A DNA stretch of 64,000 nt, from contig DAHUXS010000014.1 of the NCBI GenBank assembly GCA_027306995.1, positions 1 to 64,000 on the forward strand. Direction: 5' to 3'. Shown here one piece after another: positions 36,785 through 48,900 of the stretch; within the stretch, counting starts at the first letter, position 1, and the number at the start of each line of letters is the position of its first letter. The notes under the pieces are model-generated. The model saw only the letters and a list, made by a program, of their open reading frames with translations. It was not told where the DNA came from and did not search any database. The translations under genes and the position numbers were made by a program. Source of the stretch: Lysobacter sp. GTDB lineage: Bacteria; Pseudomonadota; Gammaproteobacteria; Xanthomonadales; Xanthomonadaceae.

Positions 36785-37986
36785 ACGCGCACACCGGCCC
36801 CGTCCGGGTCGCGGTACTCGGCGCGACCGGATCGATCGGCGCATCCGCGCTCGACGTCATCGCCCGCCATCCGCAGCAATGGCGCGCCAGCGTCCTGGTC
36901 GCCGGAAGCCGCGTGGCCGAGCTGATCGAACTGTGCCGCCGCCATCGCCCCGACCACGCGGTGGTCGCCGACGAATCGGCCTTTGTCGCCCTGCGCGACG
37001 GCTTGCGCGATGCCGGACTCGCGACGCAGGCCCACGCCGGTATGGCCGCGATCGACGCCCTCGCCGGCAGCGATGCCTGCGAAGTGGTGGTGGCCGCGAT
37101 CGTCGGTGCTGCCGGACTCGATTCCACCTTGGCGGCGGCGCGCGCCGGCAAGCGCTTGCTGCTGGCCAACAAGGAATCGTTGGTGCTGGCCGGCGAATTG
37201 CTGATGGCGACCGCGCGCGAGCACGGCAGCACGATCGTTCCGATCGACAGTGAACACAACGCGGTGTTCCAGTGCCTGCCGGTCGACGGCGATCGCAGCG
37301 CCCTGTCCTCGATCGTGCTGACCGCATCCGGCGGTCCCTTCCGTGGCCGCACGCGCGCCGAACTGGCGGATGTCACCCCGGCGCAGGCGGTGGCGCACCC
37401 CAAGTGGTCGATGGGTCCGAAGATCTCGGTCGATTCCGCCACGCTGATGAACAAGGGCCTCGAGGTGATCGAAGCCCACCACCTGTTCAACCTGCCTGCC
37501 GAACGCATCCGCGTACTGGTGCATCCGCAGAGCCTGGTGCATTCGCTGGTCGAGTTCGAGGATGGGTCGACGCTGGCGCAGCTCGGCCGGCCCGACATGC
37601 GCACCGCGCTCGCGGTCGGCCTGGCCTGGCCGCGGCGCGTCGCATCCGGCGTCGATCGGCTCGATCTGCTGCAGCACGGCACCCGGCAGTTCGAAGCGCC
37701 CGATCTCGAAACTTTTCCCGCGCTGCGGCTGTCCTACGAGGCATTGCGCACCGGCGGCACCGCGCCCGCCATGCTCAACGCCTTGAATGAATTGGCCGTT
37801 TCAGCCTTTCTTCAGGGGAAATTGCGTTTCCTAGACATTCCCGCGCTGGTCGAAGAAGGACTGGCGATGCTGCCCGTCATGGCGGCGACATCGCTGGACG
37901 TGCTGCGCGACGCCGATCGCGAAGCACGCACGGTGGGTGAGCGCCTGCTGTCCCGTCACCTCCCCCGAGCCACCCCGCACGCATGA
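36781..37986 (+). CDS. dxr: 1-deoxy-D-xylulose 5-phosphate reductoisomerase
   Basis: Dxr catalyses the first committed MEP-pathway step, using NADPH. The 401-aa product starts at a GTG within the cdsA stop (GTGA). The Rossmann motif VLGATGSIG is near residue 15. [27 protein letters not shown] and [15 protein letters not shown] form the metal and substrate site. No dxs is seen here. The MEP pathway, ispA and uppS together explain how the cluster supplies C55 carrier lipid. Confidence 0.97.
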   Translation: MNAHTGPVRVAVLGATGSIGASALDVIARHPQQWRASVLVAGSRVAELIELCRRHRPDHAVVADESAFVALRDGLRDAGLATQAHAGMAAIDALAGSDACEVVVAAIVGAAGLDSTLAAARAGKRLLLANKESLVLAGELLMATAREHGSTIVPIDSEHNAVFQCLPVDGDRSALSSIVLTASGGPFRGRTRAELADVTPAQAVAHPKWSMGPKISVDSATLMNKGLEVIEAHHLFNLPAERIRVLVHPQSLVHSLVEFEDGSTLAQLGRPDMRTALAVGLAWPRRVASGVDRLDLLQHGTRQFEAPDLETFPALRLSYEALRTGGTAPAMLNALNELAVSAFLQGKLRFLDIPALVEEGLAMLPVMAATSLDVLRDADREARTVGERLLSRHLPRATPHA

Positions 37987-39320
37987 ATGGTTTCTTCGGA
38001 TCGTTGTGGTGGCTGCTCATCACCCTCGGGGTGTTGGTCACCTTCCACGAATTCGGCCACTTCTGGGTCGGTCGCCACTTCGGCGTGAAAGTGCTGCGCT
38101 TCTCGGTGGGATTCGGCAAGCCGATCTGGTCGCGCATCGGTCGCGACGGCACCGAATACGCCATCGGCGGAATTCCGCTCGGTGGTTACGTGAAATTCCT
38201 CGACGAACGCGAAGCCGACGTCGCCCCGGAAGAACTCGACCAGGCCTTCAATCGCAAGCCGATCTGGCAGCGCATGCTGATCGTCGCGGCGGGTCCGGTC
38301 TTCAACATCGTGCTGTGCGTGGCCCTGCTCTGGGGCATGCTGGTCATCGGTCGCCCCGACTACGCGCCGGTGATCGGCCACGTCCAAGGCATCGCCGCCG
38401 CGGCCGGTATCCAGCCCGGCGATCGCATCCTGCGCATCGACGGCGAAGACATCCCGACCTGGAACGATGCACTGCCAGCGCTGGCCCGCCGCGCCATTGC
38501 CCACCAGGTCGCGACGGTCGACGTCCGCGGCGCAGATGGTCACGAATCCAGTCACGCCCTGCGCCTCGACCAATTGCCCGCGCGCATCAACGAACTCGAA
38601 TTGATGGATGACATGGGCATGGCCGCCAAGCGACCGCCCGCGCCCCCGATCGTCGGTGATGTCGCGACCGGCAGTGCCGCCGTCGGCCATGTGCAACCCG
38701 GTGACCGCATTCTCAGCGTCAACGGCAACCGGATCACCAACTTCGAGGACATCCGGCCGCTGGTCCAGAAAACGGCGCCGGGAGCGGCGGTCCAGCTGGT
38801 GGTCGAACGCGCCGGCAAGACACTGGACATGGCCATCGCGCCCGTCGTGCAGGGCAATGCCCGGATCATCGGGATCGGGCCGCAGCAGGACGACAATCCC
38901 CCCTACGACACCGTGCGCCGCCTTGGTCCGTTGCAGGCGGTGCCCGCCGCGATCCATGAGACAGGCGCCCTGCTCCACGATTCGGTGACCATGATCGGTC
39001 GCATGATCCGTGGCCAGGCCTCGCGCGAATCGGTCTCCGGCCCGGTCACGATCGCGAAGATCGCCAACGCCTCGGCCCAGATGGGCCCGGCCTACTTCCT
39101 GCGCTTCCTCGCCCTGATGTCGCTCAGCCTGGGCGTGCTCAACCTGCTGCCGATCCCGATCCTCGACGGCGGCCACCTCGCCATGTACGCCGTCGAAGCC
39201 GTGCGCGGCCGCCCCCTCGGCGAGCGCGCCCTCGCCATCAGCCAATCGATCGGTCTGATGATGATCCTCGGCCTGATGGGCCTGGCGTTCTACAATGACC
39301 TCTTTGGCCAGTTCCACTAG
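37983..39320 (+). CDS. rseP: site-2 RIP zinc metalloprotease
   Basis: RseP cuts anti-sigma RseA and leftover signal peptides inside the inner membrane. The 445-aa product has the zinc site TFHEFGH (His22, Glu23, His26), two PDZ domains (around [13 protein letters not shown] and [13 protein letters not shown]), and the third ligand region [12 protein letters not shown]. The ATG lies in the dxr stop (ATGA). It directly precedes bamA, as in related genomes. Confidence 0.97.
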   Translation: MNGFFGSLWWLLITLGVLVTFHEFGHFWVGRHFGVKVLRFSVGFGKPIWSRIGRDGTEYAIGGIPLGGYVKFLDEREADVAPEELDQAFNRKPIWQRMLIVAAGPVFNIVLCVALLWGMLVIGRPDYAPVIGHVQGIAAAAGIQPGDRILRIDGEDIPTWNDALPALARRAIAHQVATVDVRGADGHESSHALRLDQLPARINELELMDDMGMAAKRPPAPPIVGDVATGSAAVGHVQPGDRILSVNGNRITNFEDIRPLVQKTAPGAAVQLVVERAGKTLDMAIAPVVQGNARIIGIGPQQDDNPPYDTVRRLGPLQAVPAAIHETGALLHDSVTMIGRMIRGQASRESVSGPVTIAKIANASAQMGPAYFLRFLALMSLSLGVLNLLPIPILDGGHLAMYAVEAVRGRPLGERALAISQSIGLMMILGLMGLAFYNDLFGQFH

Positions 39321-39336
39321 CCCCCCACCGGATTCG

Positions 39337-41730
39337 ATGATGCGAAACCCCAGCCGTCACCTGCTTGCCCTCGCCTTGGCCGCCGCCCTGGCCACACCCG
39401 CCTGGGCGCAGTCCATCGTCGAGCCCTTCCGGGTGTCGGACATCCGCGTGGACGGCCTGCAGCGCATCGCTCCCGGCACCGTATTCACCTACCTGGCGGT
39501 GGAACGCGGCGACATGCTGGACCAGGCCAAGGCTGAACAGGCGATCCGCGCGCTCTACAAGACCGGCTTCTTCAGCGACGTCAAGCTCGATCGCCAGGGC
39601 GACATCCTGGTGGTGTCGGTGGAGGAACGCCCGGCCATCAACAAGGTCACCGTCACCGGCAACGAGGACATCAAGGACGACGACCTCAAGAAGCCGTTGA
39701 AGGAAATCGGCCTGACCGAAGGCGACACCTTCGATCCGATGAGCCTCGACCGCGTGTCGCAGGAACTGACCCGCCAGTACAACAACCGCGGCAAATACAA
39801 CGTCCAGGTGACGCCGTCGGTGACCAAACTCGATCGCAACCGCGTCGACGTCGCCATCGCGATCAAGGAAGGCAAGGCCGCCAAGATCAAGCACATCAAC
39901 ATCATCGGCAACGAGAAGTTCACCGACAAGCAGTTGATGCGCGGCTGGGAATCGCAGACCACCAACTGGAGCAGCTGGTACAGCCGCGACGACCAGTACT
40001 CGAAGGAAAAGCTCTCCGGCGACGTCGAGAAGCTGCAGTCCTACTACCTCGACCGCGGCTACATTGATGCCGACGTCAGCCAGGACAACACCCAGGTCAC
40101 GATCAGCCCCGACAAGCGCGCGATGTTCATCACCGCCGGCCTGACCGAGGGCGAGCAGTACAAGGTGTCGGCGCTGACCGTCAGCGGCGACACCATCCTG
40201 TCCAAGGAAACGATCCAGAAACAGTTCGACGCCTTCATCAGGCCGGGCTACGTCTTCTCGCGGCGCGCGATGGAAGCCGCCACCGATTCGGTGACGGCGA
40301 TGCTGAGCAACATCGGCTACGCCAACGCCCAGGTCGTCCCCAACCCGACGGTGGATCGCGAGGCGCGCACTGTCGCACTCGACATGCAGGTGCAGCCGGG
40401 GCCGCGCGTCAACGTGCGCCGCATCGTGTTCAAGGGCAACAACCGCACCGCCGATGACGTGCTTCGCCGCGAAATGCGCCAGTTCGAAGGTGCGTGGTAT
40501 TCGCAGGCGGCGATCGACCGCTCCAAGATCCGCCTGCAGCAGCTCGGCTACTTCGAGAAGGTGGACATCGAATCGCAGCCGGTGCCGGGCGCTTCCGACC
40601 AGGTCGACCTGGCGGTGAACGTCAAGGAAACCAACTCGGGCACGCTGAGCTTCGGCGTCGGCTACTCGCAGCTGGGCGGCGTGATGCTCAACGGCAGCAT
40701 CTCCGAGCGCAACTTCCTTGGCAGCGGCAACCAGCTCACCATCGCCCTGCAGCGCAGCGCCTATCAGAAGCAGATTTCGTTCAACTTCCTCAATCCGTAC
40801 TTCACCAAGAACGGCGTCTCGCTGGGCTACAACGTCTATTACAGCGACACCAACTACGCCGACGCCAACGTCGCCAACTATTCATCCAGCCAGGGCGCGG
40901 CGCAGATGGTGCTGGGCCTGCCGATCACCGAATGGGATTCGGTGTCGTTCATGCTCGGCGTCGACCGCAAGAAGATCAGCGCGAACATCTACACTCCGCA
41001 GCCGATCTGGGACTACATCAATGCGATCGGCCACATGACCTTCAAGGCCGCGCGTGCGCGCGTGGCATTCGGTCGCGATACCCGCAACGATGCCCTGCAG
41101 CCCAGCGTCGGCATGCTGCAGCGCCTGTCGCTGGAAGCAACGCTGCCGGGTTCCACCGCCAAGTACTACACGATGGAATACACCGTCTCCAAGTACTGGC
41201 CGTTGAGCTCGTGGCTGGTGCTGAACGCCGTTGGCGACGTCGGCTACGGCAATTCCTACGGCGCCGCCCGCACCACCACCCTGCCGGATGGCCGCATCGT
41301 CAATTCGCGCGGCCTGCCGTTCTTCGAGAACTACTACGCCGGTGGCGTGTCGTCGGGTGGTCGCGTCCGCGGCTTCGTCGACAACTCGCTGGGTCCGCAG
41401 GCGATTTCGGCTTTCTACAGCACTCCGCAGCCGATGGGCGGTTCGTTCAAGACCGTCGGCACACTGGAAACGTTCTTCCCGCGCATCATCGATTCGCCGT
41501 CGGCGCGTCTGTCGGCCTTCCTCGACTTCGGTAACGTGTTCCAGAACCGCGCCGCGTTCAAAACCTCGGAATTGCGTGCGTCCACCGGTATCGCGCTGAT
41601 GTGGCGCTCGCCGATGGGCCCGATCTCGATCAGCTATGCGCTGCCGCTGCGCTACCAGCGCGCCGACAAGCCGGGCCAGCTGAAAGACCAGATCGAGCGA
41701 CTGCAGTTCACCTTCTCCGGCACGTTCTGA
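39337..41730 (+). CDS. bamA: outer-membrane protein assembly factor BamA
   Basis: BamA inserts beta-barrel proteins into the outer membrane. The 797-aa product has a signal peptide (HLLALALAAALATPAWAQ), five POTRA domains (first starting FRVSDIRVDGLQRIAPGTVF), and an Omp85 barrel with GVGYSQLGGVMLNGSISERN and the VRGF motif in GRVRGFVDN, ending in a Phe (TFSGTF). Two adjacent ATGs (39337, 39340) are equivalent starts; an earlier in-frame start inside rseP lacks a leading signal. Unlike E. coli, no skp follows. Confidence 0.97.
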   Translation: MMRNPSRHLLALALAAALATPAWAQSIVEPFRVSDIRVDGLQRIAPGTVFTYLAVERGDMLDQAKAEQAIRALYKTGFFSDVKLDRQGDILVVSVEERPAINKVTVTGNEDIKDDDLKKPLKEIGLTEGDTFDPMSLDRVSQELTRQYNNRGKYNVQVTPSVTKLDRNRVDVAIAIKEGKAAKIKHINIIGNEKFTDKQLMRGWESQTTNWSSWYSRDDQYSKEKLSGDVEKLQSYYLDRGYIDADVSQDNTQVTISPDKRAMFITAGLTEGEQYKVSALTVSGDTILSKETIQKQFDAFIRPGYVFSRRAMEAATDSVTAMLSNIGYANAQVVPNPTVDREARTVALDMQVQPGPRVNVRRIVFKGNNRTADDVLRREMRQFEGAWYSQAAIDRSKIRLQQLGYFEKVDIESQPVPGASDQVDLAVNVKETNSGTLSFGVGYSQLGGVMLNGSISERNFLGSGNQLTIALQRSAYQKQISFNFLNPYFTKNGVSLGYNVYYSDTNYADANVANYSSSQGAAQMVLGLPITEWDSVSFMLGVDRKKISANIYTPQPIWDYINAIGHMTFKAARARVAFGRDTRNDALQPSVGMLQRLSLEATLPGSTAKYYTMEYTVSKYWPLSSWLVLNAVGDVGYGNSYGAARTTTLPDGRIVNSRGLPFFENYYAGGVSSGGRVRGFVDNSLGPQAISAFYSTPQPMGGSFKTVGTLETFFPRIIDSPSARLSAFLDFGNVFQNRAAFKTSELRASTGIALMWRSPMGPISISYALPLRYQRADKPGQLKDQIERLQFTFSGTF

Positions 41731-41746
41731 CGAAGACGGTGCGGAG

Positions 41747-42778
41747 GTGGGGGACGCAGCCACGGGGTTCACGCTTGCGGAGTTGTCGCAACGCTTCGGT
41801 CTGGAGTTGCGCGGCAACGATCCGACAGTCCTGATCCGCGGCGTCGCCACCCTGGCGTCGGCCGGCAGCGGGCAACTCGCCTTCCTCGCCAACCCGCGCT
41901 ACCGCGGCCAGTTGGCCGACAGCACCGCCGCTGCGGTGGTGCTGCGTGCGGAAGATGCCGATGTCGCGGTCATGCCGGTATTGGTCGCACGCGATCCCTA
42001 CGCGGCATTCGCGAAGATTTCGGCGCTGTTCGAGGCACGCGAAGCGCATCCTGTCGGCGTCCATCCGAGTGCGGCGATCGCTGCCGATGCGGTGATCGAT
42101 CCATCTGCTTCCATCGGCCCGTTCGTGAGCATTGGTGCACGCAGCCGCATCGAGGCAGGCGCGGTGATCGGCCCCGGTTGCGTGATCGGCGAAGACTGCG
42201 TCGTCGGCGCCGGCTGCGAACTGGTCGCGCGCGTCACCCTGGTCATGCGCGTGCGCCTCGGTCGCAACGTGCGCATCCACCCCGGCGCCGTCCTTGGCGC
42301 CGCCGGCTTCGGCCTGGCAATGGAGGCCGGACGCTGGCTCAACGTGCCGCAACTCGGCGGCGTGGCGATCGGCGACGATTGCGAGATCGGCGCCAACACC
42401 ACCATCGATCGCGGCGCGCTTGACGACACCGTGCTGGAAGAGGACGTGCGCCTCGACAACCAGATCCAGATCGGCCACAACGTGCGCGTCGGCGCGCATA
42501 CCGCGATGGCGGGCTGCGTGGCGGTCGCCGGCAGCGCGCGCATCGGCCGCTACTGCCTGATCGGCGGCGCGGCCGGCATCGTCGGCCATATCGAACTGTG
42601 CGACAAGGTCACCGTGACCGCGATGACGCTGGTCACCCATTCCATCCACGAACCGGGCGAGTATTCGTCGGGCACCCCGATGATGGAAAATAGGCAGTGG
42701 CGCCGTTCGGCGGCCCGCTTCCGGCAACTGGATGCGCTGGCCCGCAAGGTGAACGGCCAGGACAAGGAGAATTCATGA
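41747..42778 (+). CDS. lpxD: UDP-3-O-(3-hydroxyacyl)glucosamine N-acyltransferase
   Basis: LpxD adds the second acyl chain in lipid A synthesis. The 343-aa product has an N-terminal uridine-binding domain (FTLAELSQRFGLEL, LAFLANPRY) and a left-handed beta helix with the catalytic His region QIQIGHNVRVG. The start is taken as the GTG at 41747; no closer ATG exists and the SD is weak. It ends in an ATGA overlap with fabZ. Confidence 0.95.
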   Translation: MGDAATGFTLAELSQRFGLELRGNDPTVLIRGVATLASAGSGQLAFLANPRYRGQLADSTAAAVVLRAEDADVAVMPVLVARDPYAAFAKISALFEAREAHPVGVHPSAAIAADAVIDPSASIGPFVSIGARSRIEAGAVIGPGCVIGEDCVVGAGCELVARVTLVMRVRLGRNVRIHPGAVLGAAGFGLAMEAGRWLNVPQLGGVAIGDDCEIGANTTIDRGALDDTVLEEDVRLDNQIQIGHNVRVGAHTAMAGCVAVAGSARIGRYCLIGGAAGIVGHIELCDKVTVTAMTLVTHSIHEPGEYSSGTPMMENRQWRRSAARFRQLDALARKVNGQDKENS

Positions 42779-43239
42779 GCAACACCCTGCTGCAAATGCC
42801 GCTCGACGTGGTCGGAATCCAGAAACTGCTTCCGCACCGCTATCCGTTCCTGCTGGTCGACCGCGTGACGGAATTCGAAGCACACAAGCGCATCCTTGCC
42901 TACAAGAACGTCAGTGCCAACGAACAATTCTTCCAGGGTCACTTCCCCGGCCACCCGGTGATGCCGGGCGTGCTGGTGATCGAAGCGATGGCGCAAGCCG
43001 GTGGCTTGCTCAGCTACCTCACCCGCGGCGGCATTCCCGGCGATGACATGATTTCCTACCTGGTCAAGGTGGACGGCGCCAAGTTCTCGCGCATGGTGGT
43101 CCCCGGCGATCGCCTCGACCTCGATGTGTCGATCAAGCGCGAGATCCGCAACATGACGCTGTTCTACGGCGTCGCCCGCGTCGATGGCGAACAAGTCGCC
43201 TGCGCCGAAATCCTCTGCGCCGAGGTCAAAGCCGACTGA
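42775..43239 (+). CDS. fabZ: 3-hydroxyacyl-ACP dehydratase
   Basis: FabZ dehydrates 3-hydroxyacyl-ACP in fatty-acid elongation and competes with LpxA and LpxD for hydroxyacyl-ACP. The 154-aa product has the hot-dog active site [20 protein letters not shown] with the catalytic His and Glu. [15 protein letters not shown] opens the fold. The ATG at 42775 lies in the lpxD stop; the in-frame upstream extension falls within lpxD and is rejected. Confidence 0.97.
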   Translation: MSNTLLQMPLDVVGIQKLLPHRYPFLLVDRVTEFEAHKRILAYKNVSANEQFFQGHFPGHPVMPGVLVIEAMAQAGGLLSYLTRGGIPGDDMISYLVKVDGAKFSRMVVPGDRLDLDVSIKREIRNMTLFYGVARVDGEQVACAEILCAEVKAD

Positions 43240-44021
43240 TGGCGAGCGAGATCCACCCCAGCGCGCAGATCGATCCCGGCGCCCGCATCGGCGCGGACGT
43301 GCGCATCGGCGCGTTCACCGTGATCGGCGCGGACGTGGAGATCGGCGACGGCACCTGGATCGGATCGCACTGCAGCGTCACCGGCACCACCCGCATTGGT
43401 CGCGACAACCGCATCGTCGGCCACGCCGCGATCGGCGGCGACCCGCAGGACAAGAAGTACCACGGCGAGCACACCACGCTCGAGATCGGCGACCGCAACA
43501 CCATCCGCGAATTCGTCACGATCAACCGCGGCACCGGCGACGGCGGCAGCATCACCCGCGTCGGCGACGACAACTGGCTGCTCGCCTACGTGCACGTCGC
43601 CCACGACTGCATCGTCGGCAATGGTTGCGTGTTCTCCAACAACGCCACCCTCGCAGGCCATGTGGTGGTCGGCGACCAGGTGATCCTCAGCGGCTTCGCC
43701 GGCGTCCACCAGTTCTGCCGTATCGGCGCCCACGCCTTCATCGGCATGGGCGCGTTCGTCAACGGTGACGTGCCGCCGTTCCTGATGGTGGCGCAGGAGA
43801 AGTACGCACGTGCGCGCGGCATCAACAGCGAAGGCCTCAAGCGCCGCGGCTTCGATGCGACGCGGATCGCCGCGATCAAACGCGCCTACCGCGCGCTCTA
43901 CATGGGCGAAACCAAACTCGACGAAGCGAAGGTCGAACTGGCGGAGATCGCCGCCGGCAGCGAAGACGTCCGCGCCTTCCTCGACTTCATCGAACGCGGC
44001 GAACGACCGCTGTTGCGATGA
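43239..44021 (+). CDS. lpxA: UDP-N-acetylglucosamine acyltransferase
   Basis: LpxA starts lipid A synthesis by O-acylation of UDP-GlcNAc. The 260-aa product is a left-handed beta helix of hexapeptides ([15 protein letters not shown]). It has the [11 protein letters not shown] segment that holds the catalytic His in the family, then [15 protein letters not shown] and a helical C-terminus. Start and the fabZ stop share one base (TGATG). Confidence 0.97.
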   Translation: MASEIHPSAQIDPGARIGADVRIGAFTVIGADVEIGDGTWIGSHCSVTGTTRIGRDNRIVGHAAIGGDPQDKKYHGEHTTLEIGDRNTIREFVTINRGTGDGGSITRVGDDNWLLAYVHVAHDCIVGNGCVFSNNATLAGHVVVGDQVILSGFAGVHQFCRIGAHAFIGMGAFVNGDVPPFLMVAQEKYARARGINSEGLKRRGFDATRIAAIKRAYRALYMGETKLDEAKVELAEIAAGSEDVRAFLDFIERGERPLLR

Positions 44022-45190
44022 ACACGCCGCTGCGCATCGCCCTGTGCGCCGGCGAGGCCTCGGGCGACCTGCTCGGCGCCGATCTCGTGCGTGCCTTGGG
44101 CGAACGTTTCCCGAACGCCGAATTCGCAGGTATCGCCGGGCCGAAGATGCGCGCCGCTGGCGTCACGTCGTGGCGGGACGCTTCCGAACTCAGCGTGATG
44201 GGCCTGGCCGAAGTGCTGCGCCATCTGCCGCGATTGCTGCGCCTGCGCCGCGACTTCCGCCAACGCGTGCTCGACTGGAAACCCGATGTCTTCATCGGCA
44301 TCGATGCCCCCGACTTCAATCTCGGCGTGGAGAAATGGCTGAAGGCGCGCGGCGTGCGCACCGTGCACGACGTCAGCCCATCGATCTGGGCCTGGCGCGA
44401 GGAGCGCGCCGAGAAAATCGGCGAGAGCGCCGATCGCGTGCTCTGCCTGTTCCCGATGGAGCCGCCGATTTACGCGAAGCATGGCGTCGATGCGCGCTTC
44501 ATCGGTCATCCGCTGGCCGATTCGATGCCGCTGCAACCGGATCGCGCTGCCGCGCGTCGCATGCTCGCCATCGTCGGCGATGGCCCGGTGCTGGCGTTGT
44601 TGCCGGGATCGCGCATGGGCGAAATCGCGCGGATGTTGCCGACATTCCTGGAAACCGCGGATCGCGTCGGCAAGCAGGTCGACGATCTCGAAGTCCTGAT
44701 TCCCGCAGCGGACGAACAATGCCGGCGCGCGATCGAATCGCAGTTGCAACAGACGCCGCTGGCGCATGCGCGCGCAAGCATCCTCGACGGGCAGGCACAA
44801 CATGCGATGGTCGCCAGCGACGTCGTGCTGCTGGCGTCGGGCACCGCCGCGCTGGAAGCGATGCTGGCGAAACGGCCGATGGTGATCGGCCATCGCATCT
44901 CTCCGACCACCTATCGCATCGTCAGGATGTTCGGCCTGCTGAAATCGCGCTTCGTCAGCCTGCCCAACATCCTCGCGAATCGCGAACTCGTCCCGGAATG
45001 CCTGCAGGACGATTGCACGCCGGAACGCCTCTCCGGCGAGTTGCTGCGCTGGCTGCGCGACCCGCAGGCATTCGCCGCGATCGAACCGGAATTCGTCCGC
45101 ATCCACGAGGAATTGCGTCGTGACGCATCAATGCAGGCAGCGCAGGCGATTTCCGACTTGGTCGCACAAGGCGAGCCGTCGCCGGCGTGA
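44018..45190 (+). CDS. lpxB: lipid-A-disaccharide synthase
   Basis: LpxB is the GT19 glycosyltransferase that joins UDP-diacyl-GlcN and lipid X. The 390-aa product has the start [19 protein letters not shown], the [16 protein letters not shown] region and a C-terminal nucleotide site ([27 protein letters not shown]). It begins in the lpxA stop (ATGA) and ends in the rnhB start (GTGA). Confidence 0.96.
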   Translation: MNTPLRIALCAGEASGDLLGADLVRALGERFPNAEFAGIAGPKMRAAGVTSWRDASELSVMGLAEVLRHLPRLLRLRRDFRQRVLDWKPDVFIGIDAPDFNLGVEKWLKARGVRTVHDVSPSIWAWREERAEKIGESADRVLCLFPMEPPIYAKHGVDARFIGHPLADSMPLQPDRAAARRMLAIVGDGPVLALLPGSRMGEIARMLPTFLETADRVGKQVDDLEVLIPAADEQCRRAIESQLQQTPLAHARASILDGQAQHAMVASDVVLLASGTAALEAMLAKRPMVIGHRISPTTYRIVRMFGLLKSRFVSLPNILANRELVPECLQDDCTPERLSGELLRWLRDPQAFAAIEPEFVRIHEELRRDASMQAAQAISDLVAQGEPSPA

Positions 45191-45807
45191 GCGCGCAATC
45201 CTCGTCCGAATCCGATTCAACGCTGCGCATCGCCGGCGTGGATGAAGCCGGCCGCGGCCCGCTCGCCGGCCCGCTGGTGGTTGCCGCCGTCGTCTTTCCG
45301 CCGGGACGCACGCCGGTGAACGGCCTCGACGACTCCAAGCAGCTCAGCGCCACCCGCCGTGAGGCGCTCTATCCGCGTATCATCGAACGCGCACTGGCTT
45401 GGAGCGTGATCGAGGTGGAGGTCGAGGAGATCGACCGCATCAACATCTATCAGGCGACGATGGCCGGCATGCGCCGCGCGCTGGAAGCGGTGGCCGTCCA
45501 TTGCGATATCGCGCGCATCGACGGCAACGCCCTGCCCAAGGGCCTGCCCTGTCCGGCCGAGGCTTGGATCGGCGGCGACGCCCGCTGCCGGTCGATCATG
45601 GCGGCATCGATCCTGGCCAAGGTCACCCGCGACCGCCTGATGGCCGATCTCCACCGCCAATACCCCGAGTACGGCTTCGATGGCCACAAGGGCTACGGCA
45701 GCCCGCAGCACCTCGCGGCCCTGCGCCAGCACGGGCCCTGCCCGCAGCACCGTCGCAGTTTCGCACCGGTCCGCGAGACGCTGATCGTGCAGGGCCAACT
45801 GCTCTGA
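45187..45807 (+). CDS. rnhB: ribonuclease HII
   Basis: RNase HII cuts RNA in RNA/DNA hybrids and removes single ribonucleotides. The 206-aa product has [12 protein letters not shown] (Asp19, Glu20), [13 protein letters not shown], the third acidic site region RIDGNALP and the C-terminal GYGSPQHL. The start is a GTG overlapping lpxB by 4 nt. Confidence 0.95.
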   Translation: MSAQSSSESDSTLRIAGVDEAGRGPLAGPLVVAAVVFPPGRTPVNGLDDSKQLSATRREALYPRIIERALAWSVIEVEVEEIDRINIYQATMAGMRRALEAVAVHCDIARIDGNALPKGLPCPAEAWIGGDARCRSIMAASILAKVTRDRLMADLHRQYPEYGFDGHKGYGSPQHLAALRQHGPCPQHRRSFAPVRETLIVQGQLL

Positions 45808-45840
45808 GCCGGCGCCCCGCGATCCGACCCATGTCAAGCC

Positions 45841-45869
45841 TTGTCCCGGCCCGCCCGCGACCCTACCCT
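45841..45869 (+). promoter_or_regulatory. candidate promoter of dnaE
   Basis: TTGTCC (45841-45846) and TACCCT (45864-45869) are 17 nt apart in the 100-bp rnhB-dnaE gap. The match is moderate. Confidence 0.4.
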
Positions 45870-45907
45870 GATCCCTGATCTCGGCGCGCCTGCGCCACTG
45901 GGAGCGC

Positions 45908-48900
45908 ATGTCGGCCCGTTTCGCCCATCTGCAGCTGCATAGCGAGTATTCGCTGGTCGATTCCACCATCCGCCTCGACGGACTGGTGCGCGGCTGCGTG
46001 GAACTCGGCCTGCCCGCGGTGGCGATCACCGACCGCAACAACCTGTTCGCACTGGTGAAGTTCTACAAGCTGGCCGAGGGCGCCGGACTCAAGCCAATCG
46101 CCGGCGCCGATCTGACAGTTGTCGATCCCGAAGGCGCCAGCAGCCAGCTCACCCTGCTCTGCCGCGATCACGACGGCTATCTCGCGCTATCGCGCCTGCT
46201 GACGCGCGCATGGATGCATGGCCATCGACAAGACGGCGTCGGCATCGACAGCGCATGGCTGGATGACGAGAATCTCGCCGGCCTGTTCGCGCTGGCAGGA
46301 CGCGACTCCTCGGTCGGCACCGCGCTACTCGGCGGTCGCGACGAACACGCGCGGGCCGAAGTCGAACGCCTGCAACGGTTGTTCGGCGATCGCCTGAATC
46401 TCGCACTGACGCGCACCCAGCGCCCGCACGAAGACGCATTCAACGCCTACGCGTTGCATCTGTCCGGACAACATTCGATTCCGGTGGTCGCCAGCAACGA
46501 CGTGCGCTTCCTCGACAATGAGGACTTCGACGCCCACGAAGCGCGCGTCTGCATCGCCACCGGCCGCGTGCTCGACGACCCCAAGCGTCCACGCCTGTAT
46601 TCGCCGGAACAGTCGCTGAAATCCGGCGAGGCGATGGCCGAACTGTTCGCCGACATTCCCGACGCGATCGACAACGCCTTCGCCATCGCCGAATGCTGCA
46701 ACCTCGAACTGCGCCTCGGCACCTATTACCTGCCGGCGTTCCCGGTGCCGTCCGACGAAACGCTGGACAGCTGGATCCGCGGCCAGTCGCACGCCGGCCT
46801 GCGTGCGCGCCTCGAACAGCAGGCGCCCGCCGAAGGACACGATGCGGCGAGCTATCGCGAGCGTCTCGACCGCGAACTCGACGTCATCATCTCGATGGGC
46901 TTCCCCGGCTACTTCCTGATCGTGGCCGACTTCATCAACTGGGCCAAGGATCACGGCATTCCGGTCGGACCCGGTCGTGGTTCCGGCGCCGGTTCGCTTG
47001 TGGCGTGGTCGCTGGGCATCACCGACCTCGATCCGATTCCCTACGACCTGCTGTTCGAACGCTTCCTCAACCCGGAACGCGTGTCGATGCCCGACTTCGA
47101 CATCGACTTCTGCATGGACCGCCGCGACGAGGTGATCGATTACGTCGCCGCGAAGTACGGCCGCGATCGCGTCAGCCAGATCATCACCTACGGCACCATG
47201 GCGGCGAAGGCGGTGGTGCGCGATACCGGCCGCGTGCTCGGTTTCCCCTATGGTTTCGTCGATGGCGTCGCCAAGCTGATTCCGATGACGCTCGGCGTCG
47301 GGCTGGAAGACGCGCTCGGGAAGACCGAGAAAGCGCAGAAGGACGACGCCTGGCGCAGCGACGAACTGATCGGCCGTTACGAGGCCGAGGACGACGTCCG
47401 CGACCTGATCGATCTCGCGCTCAAGCTCGAGGATCTTCCGCGCAACGCCGGCAAGCACGCCGGTGGCGTGGTGATCTCGCCATCGCCGCTCTCCGACTTC
47501 TGCCCGCTGTTCGCCGAACATGCCGGTGGTGGCGAAGGCCGCAACCCGGTCACGCAATTCGACAAGGACGACGTCGAAGCGGTCGGCCTGGTGAAGTTCG
47601 ACTTCCTCGGCCTGCGCACGCTCACCATCGTCGATTGGGCGGTGAAGGCGATCAACGCGCGCAAGCCCAAGGGCGAAACTCCGCTCGACATCACCAAGCT
47701 TCCGCTCGACGACGCCAAGACCTACGAACTGTTCGCGCGCGGCGATACCGTCGCGGTGTTCCAGTTCGAATCGCGCGGCATGCGCGAATTGCTGAAGCGC
47801 GCCCTGCCCGACCGTTTCGACGACTTGATCGCCCTGGTGTCGCTGTATCGCCCCGGCCCGATGGACCTGATCCCCGACTTCATCGAGCGCAAGCACGGCC
47901 GCGCCGAGGTGAAGTATCCGCACGCGTTGCTGGAACCTGTCCTCAGCCCGACCTACGGCGTGGTGGTGTACCAGGAACAGGTGATGCAGACCGCGCAGAT
48001 CCTCGCCGGCTATTCGCTGGGCGGCGCCGATCTGCTGCGCCGAGCGATGGGCAAGAAGAAGCCCGAGGAAATGGCGAAGGAACGCGTCAAGTTCGAGGAA
48101 GGCGCGAAGGAGCATCATCACCTCGAATCGAAGGTGTCGGGGCCGATCTTCGACCTGCTGGAAAAATTCGCGGGTTACGGCTTCAACAAATCGCACGCCG
48201 CTGCCTACGCGCTGGTGAGCTACCAGACGGCGTGGCTGAAAACGCATTACCCCGCGGAATTCATGGCCGCGGTGCTGTCCTCCGACATGGACAAGACCGA
48301 AAAGGTGGTCGGCTTCCTCGATGAAGCGCGCACGATCGGACTCGCGGTGTTGCCACCCGACGTCAATGCCTCGCGCTACATGTTCGATGCGGTGGATGCG
48401 AGGACGGTCCGCTACGGCTTGGGCGCGGTGAAGGGCGTCGGCCAGAACGCCTGCGAAGCGATCGCCGACGAACGCGAACGCAGCGGCCCGTTCACCGACA
48501 TGCTCGATTTCTGCCAGCGCGTCGACATGACCAAGCTCAACCGGCGCGCGGTCGAGGCGCTGGTCAACGCCGGCGCAATGGATGCACTGGGCGTCAATCG
48601 TCCCAGCCTGCTTGCGCAGCTGCCGGAAGCGCTCAAGGCCACCGAGCAACAGGCGCGCGAACGCGAGACCGGACAGGATTCGCTGTTCGGCGGTGGCGGC
48701 AGTGCCGCGCCGATCTTGCGCATCGAGTTGCCGGAAGTGGTCGACTGGCCGCTGTCGCGCAAACTCGATGGCGAACGCGACACGCTCGGCACTTACCTCT
48801 CCGGCCATCCCATCGATCCCTACCGCGATGCGCTGAAGGCATTGGTCGGCCACGGCCTCAACGATCTCGACGCGATCTGGGCCAATCGCAGCAACGAAGA

